DNA of 64,000 nucleotides from Bacillus sp. es.036 (lineage in GTDB: Bacteria > Bacillota > Bacilli > Bacillales > Guptibacillaceae): assembly GCF_002563635.1 (NCBI RefSeq), contig NZ_PDIZ01000001.1:2480001-2544000 (forward strand), in the 5' to 3' direction. Positions 17,846-26,217 of this stretch are shown piece after piece. The notes under the pieces are model-generated. The model made no database searches. It worked only from the letters and a program-made list of their open reading frames with translations, and was not told the DNA's origin. The position numbers and the translations under genes are program-made. Each line of letters starts with the position of its first letter. Positions within the stretch are counted from its first letter, which is position 1.

Positions 17846-18858
17846 TAGTAAATCATATCCTTACCATCTACACGCTTTCTGAAAACATAATAACTCCAGA
17901 TTTGATAACCAAGGACAAAAGGAAGAAGTGTGAGCGCCACGATGGTCATCACCTTTAATGAATAGTTTCCAGAAGAAGCATTATAAACGGTTAAATTATA
18001 AGCGGCATCGATTGAGCTAATCATTACGCGTGGGAATAACGCTGCAAATATGGTGGAAATCGTTAATGCGATCCCTGCGCCAGTCATTCCAAATGCCCAC
18101 CCATCACGCTGCTTTTTCAAAAATACGATCGCCAAAAAATAACTGAGTACAATCAGCGCAATAAGCGTTACACTTACAACACCGCGGTTGCTGAATAAAT
18201 CCGTTTCAAAATAAGAAAGTCCAACAAAAGCAACTAATGAAGCCAGAACACCATAAATCACTTTGCTCGCTAATTGTCGCGCACGCTTCTGAAGATCTCC
18301 AACAGTTTTCAGAGTGAGAAATACAAGTCCATGTAAGAAACAAAGCATGGTCACTGTTACCCCACCCAATACCGTGTATACATTGACATAATCACTAAAA
18401 CCCGCATGGATATTCATTTGTTCATCAATTGGCATTCCTCTTAAAATACTTGTAAAAAGAACCCCAAACAGAAATGGCGGCATGATACTTCCAACGAATA
18501 CAACCCAGTCCCATGACTTGATCCACTTAGGGGTATCCACCTTTCCACGAAATTCAAAGGCAACTCCACGACCGATAAGCGCGAGAAGGACAAATACAAA
18601 CGGTATATAATAACCGCTGAACATCGTTGCATACCAGTGTGGAAACGCCGCAAAGATGGCGCCTCCTCCTGTTAATAACCACACTTCATTCGCATCCCAA
18701 AATGGTCCAATCGTGTTCACCATTATTCGACGCTCTAGCTCATTTCTTCCGAGGAAACGACTGGCCATACCCACACCGAAATCAAACCCTTCGAGAAAGA
18801 AAAACCCAACAAACAAAACAGCAACGAGTATAAACCATAGTTCATTAAGTGCGATCAT
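17845..18858 (-). CDS. cydB: Cytochrome bd ubiquinol/menaquinol oxidase subunit II
   Basis: 337 residues with eight or nine transmembrane helices. Motifs: LEGFDFGVGM (about 23-32), NTIGPFWDANEVWLLTGGGAIFAAFPHWYA (about 49-78), and LALIGRGVAFEFRGK. These are the family-defining stretches of CydB. It forms the terminal oxidase with CydA in the cell membrane, used at low oxygen. It overlaps cydA by 4 nt (18855-18858). Confidence 0.95.
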   Translation of the reverse strand: MIALNELWFILVAVLFVGFFFLEGFDFGVGMASRFLGRNELERRIMVNTIGPFWDANEVWLLTGGGAIFAAFPHWYATMFSGYYIPFVFVLLALIGRGVAFEFRGKVDTPKWIKSWDWVVFVGSIMPPFLFGVLFTSILRGMPIDEQMNIHAGFSDYVNVYTVLGGVTVTMLCFLHGLVFLTLKTVGDLQKRARQLASKVIYGVLASLVAFVGLSYFETDLFSNRGVVSVTLIALIVLSYFLAIVFLKKQRDGWAFGMTGAGIALTISTIFAALFPRVMISSIDAAYNLTVYNASSGNYSLKVMTIVALTLLPFVLGYQIWSYYVFRKRVDGKDMIY

Positions 18859-20249
18859 AAATAAGCCCCCTGATCAAACGGATCAACTGCCACCTCTTTG
18901 TCCTCATGAGCAGTATGTTCTGATCCCTTTTTAATTTCACGAACGAATAAGTAAACGAGTAAGATAGCGAGAATCGTATAAATCGCAGTAAACGATAGGA
19001 ATGAGAAAAGCAAGGACGCCTTTGATACGTTTGGAGAGACAGACGCAGAAGTTGTCATTAATCCAAATACCGTCCATGGCTGACGTCCGATTTCCGTCAT
19101 AATCCATCCAGCTGAGTTCGCAATAAATGGAAACGAAATGAGCCACACCATTCCTTTTAAGTAAAATTGACTACCCTCAAGCTTTTTGTAGAAATTTAGT
19201 AAAAGCCCGAGGAAGGATGTAAAAATCATCAGCATTCCTGCACCAACCATAATGCGAAAGCTCCAGAAAGTCGTTTTAACTGGAGGAATATAATTCCCCT
19301 CTCCGTATTTTTCTTCATACTCTTTTTGCAAGGTCTTCATACCCGGTACTTCACCACTGAATTCTTCATATGCAAGGTAACTAAGTGCATATGGTATGTT
19401 AATTTCAAATGAGTTTTCTTGATTTTTGGAGTCAATCAGCGCGAAAGCCGTCCAGGCTGCCGGATCGCCACTGTCTTCCCATAACGCTTCACTAGCCGCC
19501 ATCTTCATTGGCTGAGATTCCATCAAATGCTTCGCTTGTGCATGACCACTGAACGCCACGCCCATCCCAGAAACAAAAGCAACGATCATCGCAATGTTAA
19601 ACGACTTTTTAAAAAAGGCCACTTCCTGTTTACGGAGAATTTTATATGCACTAACACCTCCGATAAAGAAAGCTCCTGTAGCGAGTGCACCGAAGATTAC
19701 GTGAGGGAACTCAACAAATAGCTGCGGGTTCGTAAGAAGTGCAAAAAAATCATTCATCTCTGCTCTTCCGTTTCGAATCACAAAACCTACTGGCTCCTGC
19801 ATAAATGAATTTGCTGCAAGAATCCACAACGCTGACATCAACGTTCCTAGTGAGACGAGCCAAATACACATTAAATGAAGTTTCTTTGATAAGCGATCCC
19901 ATCCAAAAATCCATAGACCAATAAACGTTGATTCCATAAAGAAGGCAAGCAACGCTTCAATCGCGAGCGGAGCTCCAAACACATCACCAACAAATCGAGA
20001 ATACTCAGACCAGTTCATTCCAAACTGAAATTCCTGGATAATTCCCGTGACAACCCCAACAGCAAAGTTAATAAGAAACAAGTGTCCCCAAAACTTCGCC
20101 ATCCGTTTATACATTTCGTCTCCTTTCACAACATAAAGCGTCTCCATAACTGCAACAAGAAACACAAGCCCGATGGACAACGGAACAAACAAAAAGTGAA
20201 AAATAGTCGTCGATCCGAATTGTAGTCTTGCTAAAAATAGTTCACTCAT
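18855..20249 (-). CDS. cydA: Cytochrome bd ubiquinol/menaquinol oxidase subunit I
   Basis: 464 residues from ATG 20249, which has AGGGGG upstream; a longer frame to 20321 is not supported. Subunit I carries the hemes b558, b595 and d. Visible motifs: LARLQFGSTTIFHFLFVPLSIGL with a heme His, NFAVGVVTGIIQEFQFGMNWSEYSRFVGDVFGAPLAIE-type region (about 57-94, split here for brevity), HVIFGALATGAFFIGG, and AGWIMTEIGRQPWTVFGLM with the invariant GRQPW. The quinol (Q) loop is short, as in other Bacillus oxidases. First gene of cydABDC. Confidence 0.95.
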   Translation of the reverse strand: MSELFLARLQFGSTTIFHFLFVPLSIGLVFLVAVMETLYVVKGDEMYKRMAKFWGHLFLINFAVGVVTGIIQEFQFGMNWSEYSRFVGDVFGAPLAIEALLAFFMESTFIGLWIFGWDRLSKKLHLMCIWLVSLGTLMSALWILAANSFMQEPVGFVIRNGRAEMNDFFALLTNPQLFVEFPHVIFGALATGAFFIGGVSAYKILRKQEVAFFKKSFNIAMIVAFVSGMGVAFSGHAQAKHLMESQPMKMAASEALWEDSGDPAAWTAFALIDSKNQENSFEINIPYALSYLAYEEFSGEVPGMKTLQKEYEEKYGEGNYIPPVKTTFWSFRIMVGAGMLMIFTSFLGLLLNFYKKLEGSQFYLKGMVWLISFPFIANSAGWIMTEIGRQPWTVFGLMTTSASVSPNVSKASLLFSFLSFTAIYTILAILLVYLFVREIKKGSEHTAHEDKEVAVDPFDQGAYL

Positions 20250-20673
20250 ACAAGGTCCCCCTTCAATTCTTCCAAGTGATTGTTCATACATGCACAAGAC
20301 AAGGTATATGCGCTCAATCACTATTTAGATAATTTCTCCTATGACAAAAGTCGCTTTCCGCTTCTCCCTTAGATTACATCAGGCGTAAAAATAAATGACG
20401 GAATGAATTTGAACGGTTTTTGTCAGTCCTGTGTGGGAATTTCGACAGTTGAAACAGAAAGAAGGAGAAATGTGAGGGATGTCACAGACGGAAGGAAAAA
20501 GAGTACTAATTCGACAAAAAAGCACATTATACGGGCGGTGACAGGCACTTTTCCTCAATTAACCATTGCTTTATTCATCGTATCTAAGCTATATTTGAAT
20601 TTGTGTTTTTCAAATCAAAAGCGCTTTCAGCGAGATACAATAATGCAAGAGTTTAATTGGAGGCAAACGTTCA
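20250..20673. other. Intergenic region between cydA and the EamA gene
   Basis: About 424 bp between divergent genes. A cre-like site lies at 20615-20629. A copy of the phrase TGACAGGCAC, also seen in the terminator near 39625, lies at about 20539. I looked for a Rex site (TTGTGAANNNNTTCACAA) near cydA and found none. No small gene is supported. Confidence 0.5.
20615..20629. promoter_or_regulatory. Candidate cre (CcpA) site
   Basis: The minus strand reads TGAAAGCGCTTTTGA, close to the ideal TGAAAGCGCTTTCA. It is 45 bp upstream of the EamA transporter start, where it could block that promoter, and 366 bp from cydA. In B. subtilis cydABCD is also under CcpA control, so either gene may be the target. 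Confidence 0.6.
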
Positions 20674-21582
20674 ATGAAAATGTATTTATATCCGTTGCTA
20701 GTCATTATCGGGGCTAGCAGTTACGGTGTTGTTTCAACCATCATTAAATTAGCAATGGGTAGTGGCTTTACAGCATCTGAAGCTGTTACGAGTCAATTCT
20801 TTATCGGCTTTTTGATTGCCGTGCTGATCTTTCTCATCACTAACCGACAAAAGCTAAGTTTCTCTGGAATTAAAATCCTTATTTTCGCAGGGGTTTTTAC
20901 AGGCTTAACGAATATTCTCTATGGACAATCATTAAATTATTTACCAGCATCCCTAGCTGTCGTCTTGCTCTTTCAATTCACATGGATTGGCATGCTGATC
21001 TCCAGTATTTCAAAACGCCAGCTTCCAACACGAATGGAAATGCTTTCACTTATTATCTTAATTGGTGGAACGATTCCTGCTGCAGGACTTATTGATGCTG
21101 ATTTATCAAACATCCCTTTGCAAGGCTGGTTATGGGGGCTTGGAGCAGCACTTTGTTATTCACTCTTCCTCTATTTCAATGGGAAAGCAAACGCCAAAAT
21201 GAATACATCAAACCAATTAGTCATCGTGTCGTTTTTTGCATTTTTGATGTCAGCGGTTTTTCAATCTCCAGAAATTATTTGGAATGGTACATTGCTCGCA
21301 GAAGGACTTTGGGTCTACGGAATTGCACTTGGCTTATTTGGAATGATCATTCCTGTTTTCCTATTTTCCATCGCGATTCCAAAGGTGGGCCTTGGAAAAT
21401 CCTCCATTCTTAGTGCGATTGAACTTCCGATCGCTGTCATGGTTTCCGTCATCTTATTAAGTGAAACAGTATCCGTTCTGCAAGTCGCAGGTATTGTGAT
21501 CATTATCATCGGAATGACGCTGCCAACTCTTTTCAGCGAAAACATAAGTCTCACACGGAGAAAAATAGTCGAACAGCAATAG
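20674..21582 (+). CDS. EamA-family (DMT superfamily) transporter
   Basis: 302 residues with ten predicted transmembrane helices in two EamA repeats (about 5-135 and 148-290). Typical motifs: GVVSTIIKLAMGSGFTASEA, LTNILYGQSLNYLPASLAVVL and the second-repeat equivalent GLGKSSILSAIELPIAVMVSVILLSE. Substrate unknown; family members export amino acids or other small metabolites. The start is ATG 20674 with GGAGG 10 nt upstream. Monocistronic, with terminator at 21584. Confidence 0.85.
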   Translation: MKMYLYPLLVIIGASSYGVVSTIIKLAMGSGFTASEAVTSQFFIGFLIAVLIFLITNRQKLSFSGIKILIFAGVFTGLTNILYGQSLNYLPASLAVVLLFQFTWIGMLISSISKRQLPTRMEMLSLIILIGGTIPAAGLIDADLSNIPLQGWLWGLGAALCYSLFLYFNGKANAKMNTSNQLVIVSFFAFLMSAVFQSPEIIWNGTLLAEGLWVYGIALGLFGMIIPVFLFSIAIPKVGLGKSSILSAIELPIAVMVSVILLSETVSVLQVAGIVIIIIGMTLPTLFSENISLTRRKIVEQQ

Positions 21583-21583
21583 A

Positions 21584-21616
21584 AAAACACCTCATCCTAC
21601 TAGGATGAGGTGTTTT
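21584..21616. terminator. Bidirectional terminator
   Basis: AAAACACCTCATCCTA / TAGGATGAGGTGTTTT perfect stem between the convergent EamA gene and the small minus-strand gene at 21628. Confidence 0.9.
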
Positions 21617-21627
21617 CGCTTATTCTT

Positions 21628-21951
21628 CTATTTAAACTCCATTTGTCCAACATTCATTTCTAACGATCCATCTTCATACAAAAGTGGCGATCGTTCCGTT
21701 CCACTTTTCGAATATTTCTCAACGTGACTAACGCTCATATCTTGTGGATTGGTAAAATCAATTTTTGCAATCGCAACCCAATAAGCAAAGTTATTCTTTT
21801 CAAAAAGAGGAGACGTCACTGTTTGCCTCATTTGGTTATCAACAACAGCCTTTGCCTTCATAGATTTAAAGCTTCCAATTCCATTTGAAACTGCACTATA
21901 CACTGAAAAAAGCACGTATTTTAATTCAGAAGGTTTATGAACAATAACCAT
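21628..21951 (-). CDS. Hypothetical protein
   Basis: 107 residues, not recognised. It has no signal peptide or membrane helix. The N-terminus (MVIVHKPSELKYVLFSVYSAVSNGIGSF) and a central IAKIDFTNPQDMSVSHVEKY region look like a small alpha/beta cytoplasmic protein. An AAGGAG ribosome site lies 11 nt before ATG 21951, and a shared bidirectional terminator follows. It is probably a real gene because it is flanked by these signals, but I assign no function. Confidence 0.55.
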   Translation of the reverse strand: MVIVHKPSELKYVLFSVYSAVSNGIGSFKSMKAKAVVDNQMRQTVTSPLFEKNNFAYWVAIAKIDFTNPQDMSVSHVEKYSKSGTERSPLLYEDGSLEMNVGQMEFK

Positions 21952-22060
21952 ATCTTTCTCTGCTCCTTGAGCAAAAAGAAAAAGTATTCACCAAGTAACA
22001 CATGGGAATACTTTCATTGAACACGACTATTCGTTCCATCTAATTTATTAATCTATAACC

Positions 22061-22291
22061 TTAAGACTCTTTCCCATCATTTATCATTTCCACAATTGGG
22101 CGAATGGCAATAAACAGTCCTGCGATAATGAGCCACCCTAGCGATACATACGTCCATCCTTTAAAGAAACTTAAACTGTATTCATAGCCAGTGATGAACA
22201 TAATTCCTGGGAAGATGATGATGAAAACAGCGGTTAACCCTATGGCCCACCTTACGCAAAGTTTCGCATCCTTATCGAGCTGCTCGTTCAA
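22061..22291 (-). CDS. Small two-helix membrane protein, probable symporter partner
   Basis: 76 residues from a TTG start at 22291 that has AGGAGGAG 6-8 nt upstream; the longer frame to 22330 lies inside the symporter gene and lacks a ribosome site. Two transmembrane helices (AIGLTAVFIIIFPGIMFITGY and GWTYVSLGWLIIAGLFIAI) are flanked by charged ends (MNEQLDKDAKLC, EMINDGKES). It overlaps the 3' end of the sodium:solute symporter gene by 20 nt, so it is translated with it. Small two-helix proteins accompany several symporters (for example DUF485 and DUF4212 types); this one was not assigned to a named family. Confidence 0.7.
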   Translation of the reverse strand: MNEQLDKDAKLCVRWAIGLTAVFIIIFPGIMFITGYEYSLSFFKGWTYVSLGWLIIAGLFIAIRPIVEMINDGKES

Positions 22292-23822
22292 GTCGAATCT
22301 CCTCCTCTTCCTCAAATTCTTCGTCATCAAAGCTTTTGAATTTATCTTTTAATGTATCAAAATCAAATTCTTGATTAGCCAATAGTCCGTGACCGACAGA
22401 AATAACACCACTTACGATAAAGACGGTAATATTCCCGAAAAACATCGATTCAAGCTGTCCGAGCGAACCAACACTCACTTCTCCGAACATCACATATGCA
22501 GACGTAATCCAGGCTGTTACTCCAAGAATAAATCCAGACAATGCCCCATAAAACGTTCCCTCATTTGTCGCTTTTTTCCATAATAATCCTAACGTTACTG
22601 GAATAACGGCTCCGCTTACGAAGATGCCCATTGCCATATACACAAACCCTAAACTTATCCCAACATAGAAAAGGAGAATAGACAGAAGCCCCATCATTAG
22701 TCCAAAGCTTAACGTTACTTTTCTAGATACGTTAAGTAATTTTTGACTGCTTGCTTTGGGATTGATCGAGTGACGGTAAATGTCTGTTACGACAATATTC
22801 GTAATAGCTGTTAATTCTGCTGCTCCAGTTGACATTACGGCCATAAATAGCATTGCGAGAAAAAGGATTGACCCTACACTACCAAGAAGATAGGAAGCCA
22901 TTTCAGGCGCAACGGAATCTGGAGTACTAATCGGCACGCCAAGACCAGCTGCACTTACACCTAGGAAAGTGGCAATCGCAAAAGGAATAGAAAACCAGGC
23001 AATTCCGCCATATATGTATGCTCGTGAAGTTGCACTATCTTTACTAGCAATCGCTCGCTGCCAGTAGGCCTGATCAACGAAAACGGCCCCGAAGTTACCA
23101 ATAATATTAATCATACCGAAAAAGAGTCCCGGAATAGATGCCATCGTAAGCATTGATGTAGAAGATGGAAGATCTTGAAGTCCTTCATAGATGGGGGTTG
23201 TTCCAAATTTCACATAGATCGCTACCGCGAAAATGGTAAGAATTAAAAAAATCATAATCGTATTGAAGTAATCAGCGACAAAGGAAGCTTTTAATCCGCC
23301 AATCATAGTGTAGATCGTGAAGGTAAGGGGAATGAGAAAGGCTGCTACAAACAAATTCATACCTGTCAGGGAGTTCAGGGCAATTGCGCCGCCGAGAATA
23401 ACCATTGCTGTTACTAAAATATTGGTCATAAGCGCAAAGACCATAATCAGTCGGTGATTTTTCTTATCAAAACGCTGACCAATAAATTCAAGAAACGTAT
23501 GTGCATTTGGTGCCCTACGCTTTAATTGAATGGCTACAATCGCAAACAGCAACACTTGAATACAAGCACCGGCAGCATACCAATAAGGTCCGCTTATCCC
23601 GTACTGATACCCAGTCGAAGAGGACATCATCAAGGTAGCCGCCCACGTCCATGCTGCAATAATTGACGCACTCGTTAACCCTACACCTACGCTACGACCA
23701 GCGGTACTATACTGTTCCGCCGTCATCGCCTGTTTTCGTCTTCGCTGCATGAAAAACGTAATACCTGTAAAAAACACTCCAAAGACTAAAAGCAACAGAT
23801 AACCAACACTGGATGATAACAT
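22272..23822 (-). CDS. Sodium:solute symporter, DUR3-like
   Basis: 516 residues, about 13 to 15 transmembrane helices. Motifs: GRSVGVGLTSASIIAAWTWAATLM (about 43-66), YQYGISGPYWYAAGACIQVLLFA, TMIGGLKASFVADYFNT and PGLFFGMINIIGNFGAVFVDQAYWQRAIA. WTWAAT and SGPYWYAAGA-like segments are typical of the DUR3 (urea/polyamine) branch of the SSS family. The C-terminus is strongly acidic (DKFKSFDDEEFEEEEEIRLE). The substrate is not certain: urea is the closest guess. The start is ATG 23822 with GGAGG upstream. Operon with the small protein downstream. Confidence 0.8.
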   Translation of the reverse strand: MLSSSVGYLLLLVFGVFFTGITFFMQRRRKQAMTAEQYSTAGRSVGVGLTSASIIAAWTWAATLMMSSSTGYQYGISGPYWYAAGACIQVLLFAIVAIQLKRRAPNAHTFLEFIGQRFDKKNHRLIMVFALMTNILVTAMVILGGAIALNSLTGMNLFVAAFLIPLTFTIYTMIGGLKASFVADYFNTIMIFLILTIFAVAIYVKFGTTPIYEGLQDLPSSTSMLTMASIPGLFFGMINIIGNFGAVFVDQAYWQRAIASKDSATSRAYIYGGIAWFSIPFAIATFLGVSAAGLGVPISTPDSVAPEMASYLLGSVGSILFLAMLFMAVMSTGAAELTAITNIVVTDIYRHSINPKASSQKLLNVSRKVTLSFGLMMGLLSILLFYVGISLGFVYMAMGIFVSGAVIPVTLGLLWKKATNEGTFYGALSGFILGVTAWITSAYVMFGEVSVGSLGQLESMFFGNITVFIVSGVISVGHGLLANQEFDFDTLKDKFKSFDDEEFEEEEEIRLERAAR

Positions 23823-24332
23823 ATGATTCCTCCAAATCGTTGAATTACGTCATACGTTAAAGCATCAGATTAACCGCTTCAACTGATTTGTTAAATTATG
23901 TAACAAAGTTTCATCAATCAAAATTAACTATGTCACTTTTCCTAACATCGATAACCTTTTAGATATTCCTTCAAGATCAGTTAGGCTATTCAAGCAATTT
24001 TGAAGAAGTGCTAGATTAATATAGTGAGCATTTAGTCTACACAACCACATGCTAGACTTATAACGGTCAAATTATACTGGAAAGCTATTTCATACTTAGG
24101 AATAACACTCAAATATTCCATTTATTATATTATCAATCCATATTTTTCATTTTTATGTTTATTAACTGGAAATTACCGGGTATTATGTCATAGTATATAA
24201 GTTTCATTTTTTGACAATGTGTGCGTTAAACCTATCAAGTTATTACAAATTATGCTAATTATATATAGGATAGACTGATGCAGTTCTGTAGGAATGATGC
24301 ACACATTACTAATTTAAAAGGAGTGATTTTGA
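23823..24332. other. Long AT-rich leader upstream of the type VII secretion operon
   Basis: 510 bp between the divergent symporter and esxA genes. A possible promoter is TTGACA (24211-24216), a 16-nt spacer and TATCAA (24233-24238), about 95 nt before esxA; the -10 is only 4/6. No small gene or riboswitch recognised. Confidence 0.4.
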
Positions 24333-24626
24333 ATGGCAGGTCAAATTCGCGTAACACCAGAAGAACTAGAGAGCATGTCACATCGTTATTCAGCAGAATC
24401 AGACAAAGTTGGAGAACAAGTGAATAGCTTGAATGACATCATGGGCCAACTTAAAGCTATGTGGGAAGGTGAATCAAGCCGTGCTTTCGAAGAGCAATAC
24501 GAAGCGCTTAAACCTTCATTTTATCAAATGCAGCAATTATTAGAAGAAGTGTCTACACAGCTGAAGAGCACAGCTAGATCCCTTGATGAAGCTGATAATC
24601 AAATTGCTAACCAAATTCGCGGATAA
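24333..24626 (+). CDS. esxA: WXG100 family type VII secretion substrate EsxA (YukE)
   Basis: 97 residues, helical hairpin with the WXG turn at MWEGESS (about residues 48-50) and the conserved ends IRVTPEELESMSHRY and ADNQIANQIRG. These closely match B. subtilis YukE (IRVTPEEL...SMWEGASS...DIANQIRG). It is secreted as a dimer by the EssC machine and is part of it. A strong ribosome site (AAGGAG) precedes ATG 24333. First gene of the six-gene locus; a 7-bp hairpin follows the gene. Confidence 0.95.
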   Translation: MAGQIRVTPEELESMSHRYSAESDKVGEQVNSLNDIMGQLKAMWEGESSRAFEEQYEALKPSFYQMQQLLEEVSTQLKSTARSLDEADNQIANQIRG

Positions 24627-24644
24627 GCGATAAAGAATTGATCA

Positions 24645-24662
24645 GGAGCGCTTAGGCGCTCC
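24645..24662 (+). terminator. Intra-operon hairpin after esxA (partial terminator or processing site)
   Basis: GGAGCGC-TTAG-GCGCTCC perfect stem 18 nt after the esxA stop and 20 nt before the esaB start, followed by TTCCTTAT, a weak U tract. It probably attenuates transcription or stabilises esxA mRNA, giving more EsxA than machinery subunits. Confidence 0.6.
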
Positions 24663-24682
24663 TTCCTTATGAGGTGAACAAC

Positions 24683-24925
24683 ATGTACATTGAAGTAACT
24701 GTCGATCTCCATCATTATAAAAAAGGTCGTTTTCTTGACCTCAGGCTATCAAACTACCATTCTGTCAAAAAACTCATTGAAATTGTGTGCCAAACAGAAC
24801 AAATCCCAATTCCTCCTGATCAAACGCAGTGGGTTCGGTTAGCGAATAAGCACAAAGTTGTAGCCGCTAATGAGCGTTTAATTGATGCGGGAATTATGAC
24901 AGGAGATCGCATTGAAATACTCTGA
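24683..24925 (+). CDS. esaB: Ubiquitin-like type VII secretion protein EsaB (YukD)
   Basis: 80 residues, beta-grasp ubiquitin-like: MYIEVTVDLHHYKKGRFLDLRL, then a helix (VKKLIEIVCQTEQI), ending LIDAGIMTGDRIEIL. There is no C-terminal diglycine, as in other YukD proteins, so it is not a conjugated modifier. A GTG at 24674 is in frame but forms part of the ribosome site GAGGTGA; ATG 24683 gives the YukD length. A cytoplasmic accessory protein of the secretion machine. Confidence 0.9.
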   Translation: MYIEVTVDLHHYKKGRFLDLRLSNYHSVKKLIEIVCQTEQIPIPPDQTQWVRLANKHKVVAANERLIDAGIMTGDRIEIL

Positions 24926-24939
24926 AGGAGATCACAACC

Positions 24940-26202
24940 ATGGCAAATCAAGTGAAACCCTATCTTGAAACTCAAATAGATGCAAAGATTATGAACGATA
25001 AGGAAGCCATTACGTTTCTTTTTCAAAAAGAAAAAATCAAATTTGATGAGTTAACGGAAGTTCATTTTCTAAGTGAAATCGATACTGGCATCCCCAACAC
25101 TATTGATATGAATGAAGATGAGATAAGAATACAGCACATGCTTCCACCTTCCGTTTCCGCTCTTCCAACAATCCTTAAGGAGATGACTGAAAGCGAGCGT
25201 CTCGCTAGTGCTTATCAACTAGTGCAAAAAGTAAAGGATCACCGCTTCAAGCGTCTCAACTTAATTATTTGTCCTGATAACCTTGTATTGGATCAAGGAT
25301 TGACGCCATATTTTTTACATTATGGTGTAAAGGAAAGTCTTCCACCGTACGAGGAAAATTCTGATCGTATTCTTGAGGAAACACGAGCCACTGTCGCAGC
25401 TATGATGAATCCAGAGCAATCATTTGAACAATACCTATATTACTCTGACACGCTCACACTGTCATCAGAACTAAAACAGGTGCTTCAAGCGAAAACACTT
25501 CTTGATCTTCAGCCAATTATTCATTCCCAAATGAAACATTTACATAAGAAAGAAGCTGAATTCATTAAAGTAAATAAAAAGAAGTGGAAGATAAGTCGCT
25601 ATGTTCTCCTCGGCGTTTCCATTTGTTTACTCCCAGCATTACTTTACTCCCTTTACTCTTTGTTTCTTCTTCAACCAAAACAAGAGAATATTGTTCAGGC
25701 ACAGGAGAACTTTTTAACAAATGAATATAGTGAAGTTGTGAATTCGCTTCAATCTTATGAAATTGATGATATTCCAAAAGTGACACAATATCAGCTCGCC
25801 CTCTCTTATATCATCAATGAGTCTCTTACAGATGACCAAAAAGAAAGCGTGCGTAACACGATCTCCCTCCAATCTGATCCAAGGTATTATGAATATTGGA
25901 TTCATATTGGACGCGGTGAAGCAGAACAAGCACTCGAAATCGCACGTTATTTAGAAGATCGCGATTTGTTAATGTACGGCATTTTAAAGCGTAAGGAACA
26001 GGTAAAAGCTGATTCTGAGCTAGAGAGCGAGAAGAAACAACAGATGATCAATGAGTTAGAGCAAGAATTTGAAGAATATGAGAGTGAAATAGAAGAACAG
26101 CAGAAAGAAGAGCAAGAGGCGCAAGATGCCCAGCCGGAAACAACTACTGAAGAAAAGCCAGAAGAGAAGCAGCAAGATGAGCAGAAAAAAGAAGAAAAAT
26201 AG
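24940..26202 (+). CDS. essB: Type VII secretion protein EssB (YukC)
   Basis: 420 residues. N-terminal pseudokinase-like cytoplasmic domain (about 1-215), one transmembrane helix (YVLLGVSICLLPALLYSLYSLFLL, about 222-245), an extracellular helical domain (about 250-360) and a Glu/Gln/Lys-rich tail (YESEIEEQQKEEQEAQDAQP onwards). This layout is that of EssB/YukC, which forms the membrane stalk contacting EssC. AAGGAG precedes ATG 24940, 14 nt after esaB. Confidence 0.92.
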   Translation: MANQVKPYLETQIDAKIMNDKEAITFLFQKEKIKFDELTEVHFLSEIDTGIPNTIDMNEDEIRIQHMLPPSVSALPTILKEMTESERLASAYQLVQKVKDHRFKRLNLIICPDNLVLDQGLTPYFLHYGVKESLPPYEENSDRILEETRATVAAMMNPEQSFEQYLYYSDTLTLSSELKQVLQAKTLLDLQPIIHSQMKHLHKKEAEFIKVNKKKWKISRYVLLGVSICLLPALLYSLYSLFLLQPKQENIVQAQENFLTNEYSEVVNSLQSYEIDDIPKVTQYQLALSYIINESLTDDQKESVRNTISLQSDPRYYEYWIHIGRGEAEQALEIARYLEDRDLLMYGILKRKEQVKADSELESEKKQQMINELEQEFEEYESEIEEQQKEEQEAQDAQPETTTEEKPEEKQQDEQKKEEK

Positions 26203-26217
26203 ATCGGAGGTGAAATA

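Noticed and set aside
20530-20550. TGACAGGCAC phrase shared with the terminator at 39625
   Set aside because: Only about 10 bp shared and only two non-coding copies in the window; not enough to define a repeat family here.
20403-20717. 104-codon plus-strand frame before the EamA gene
   Set aside because: No ribosome site, low-complexity basic composition, crosses the cre site and overlaps the true start of the transporter.
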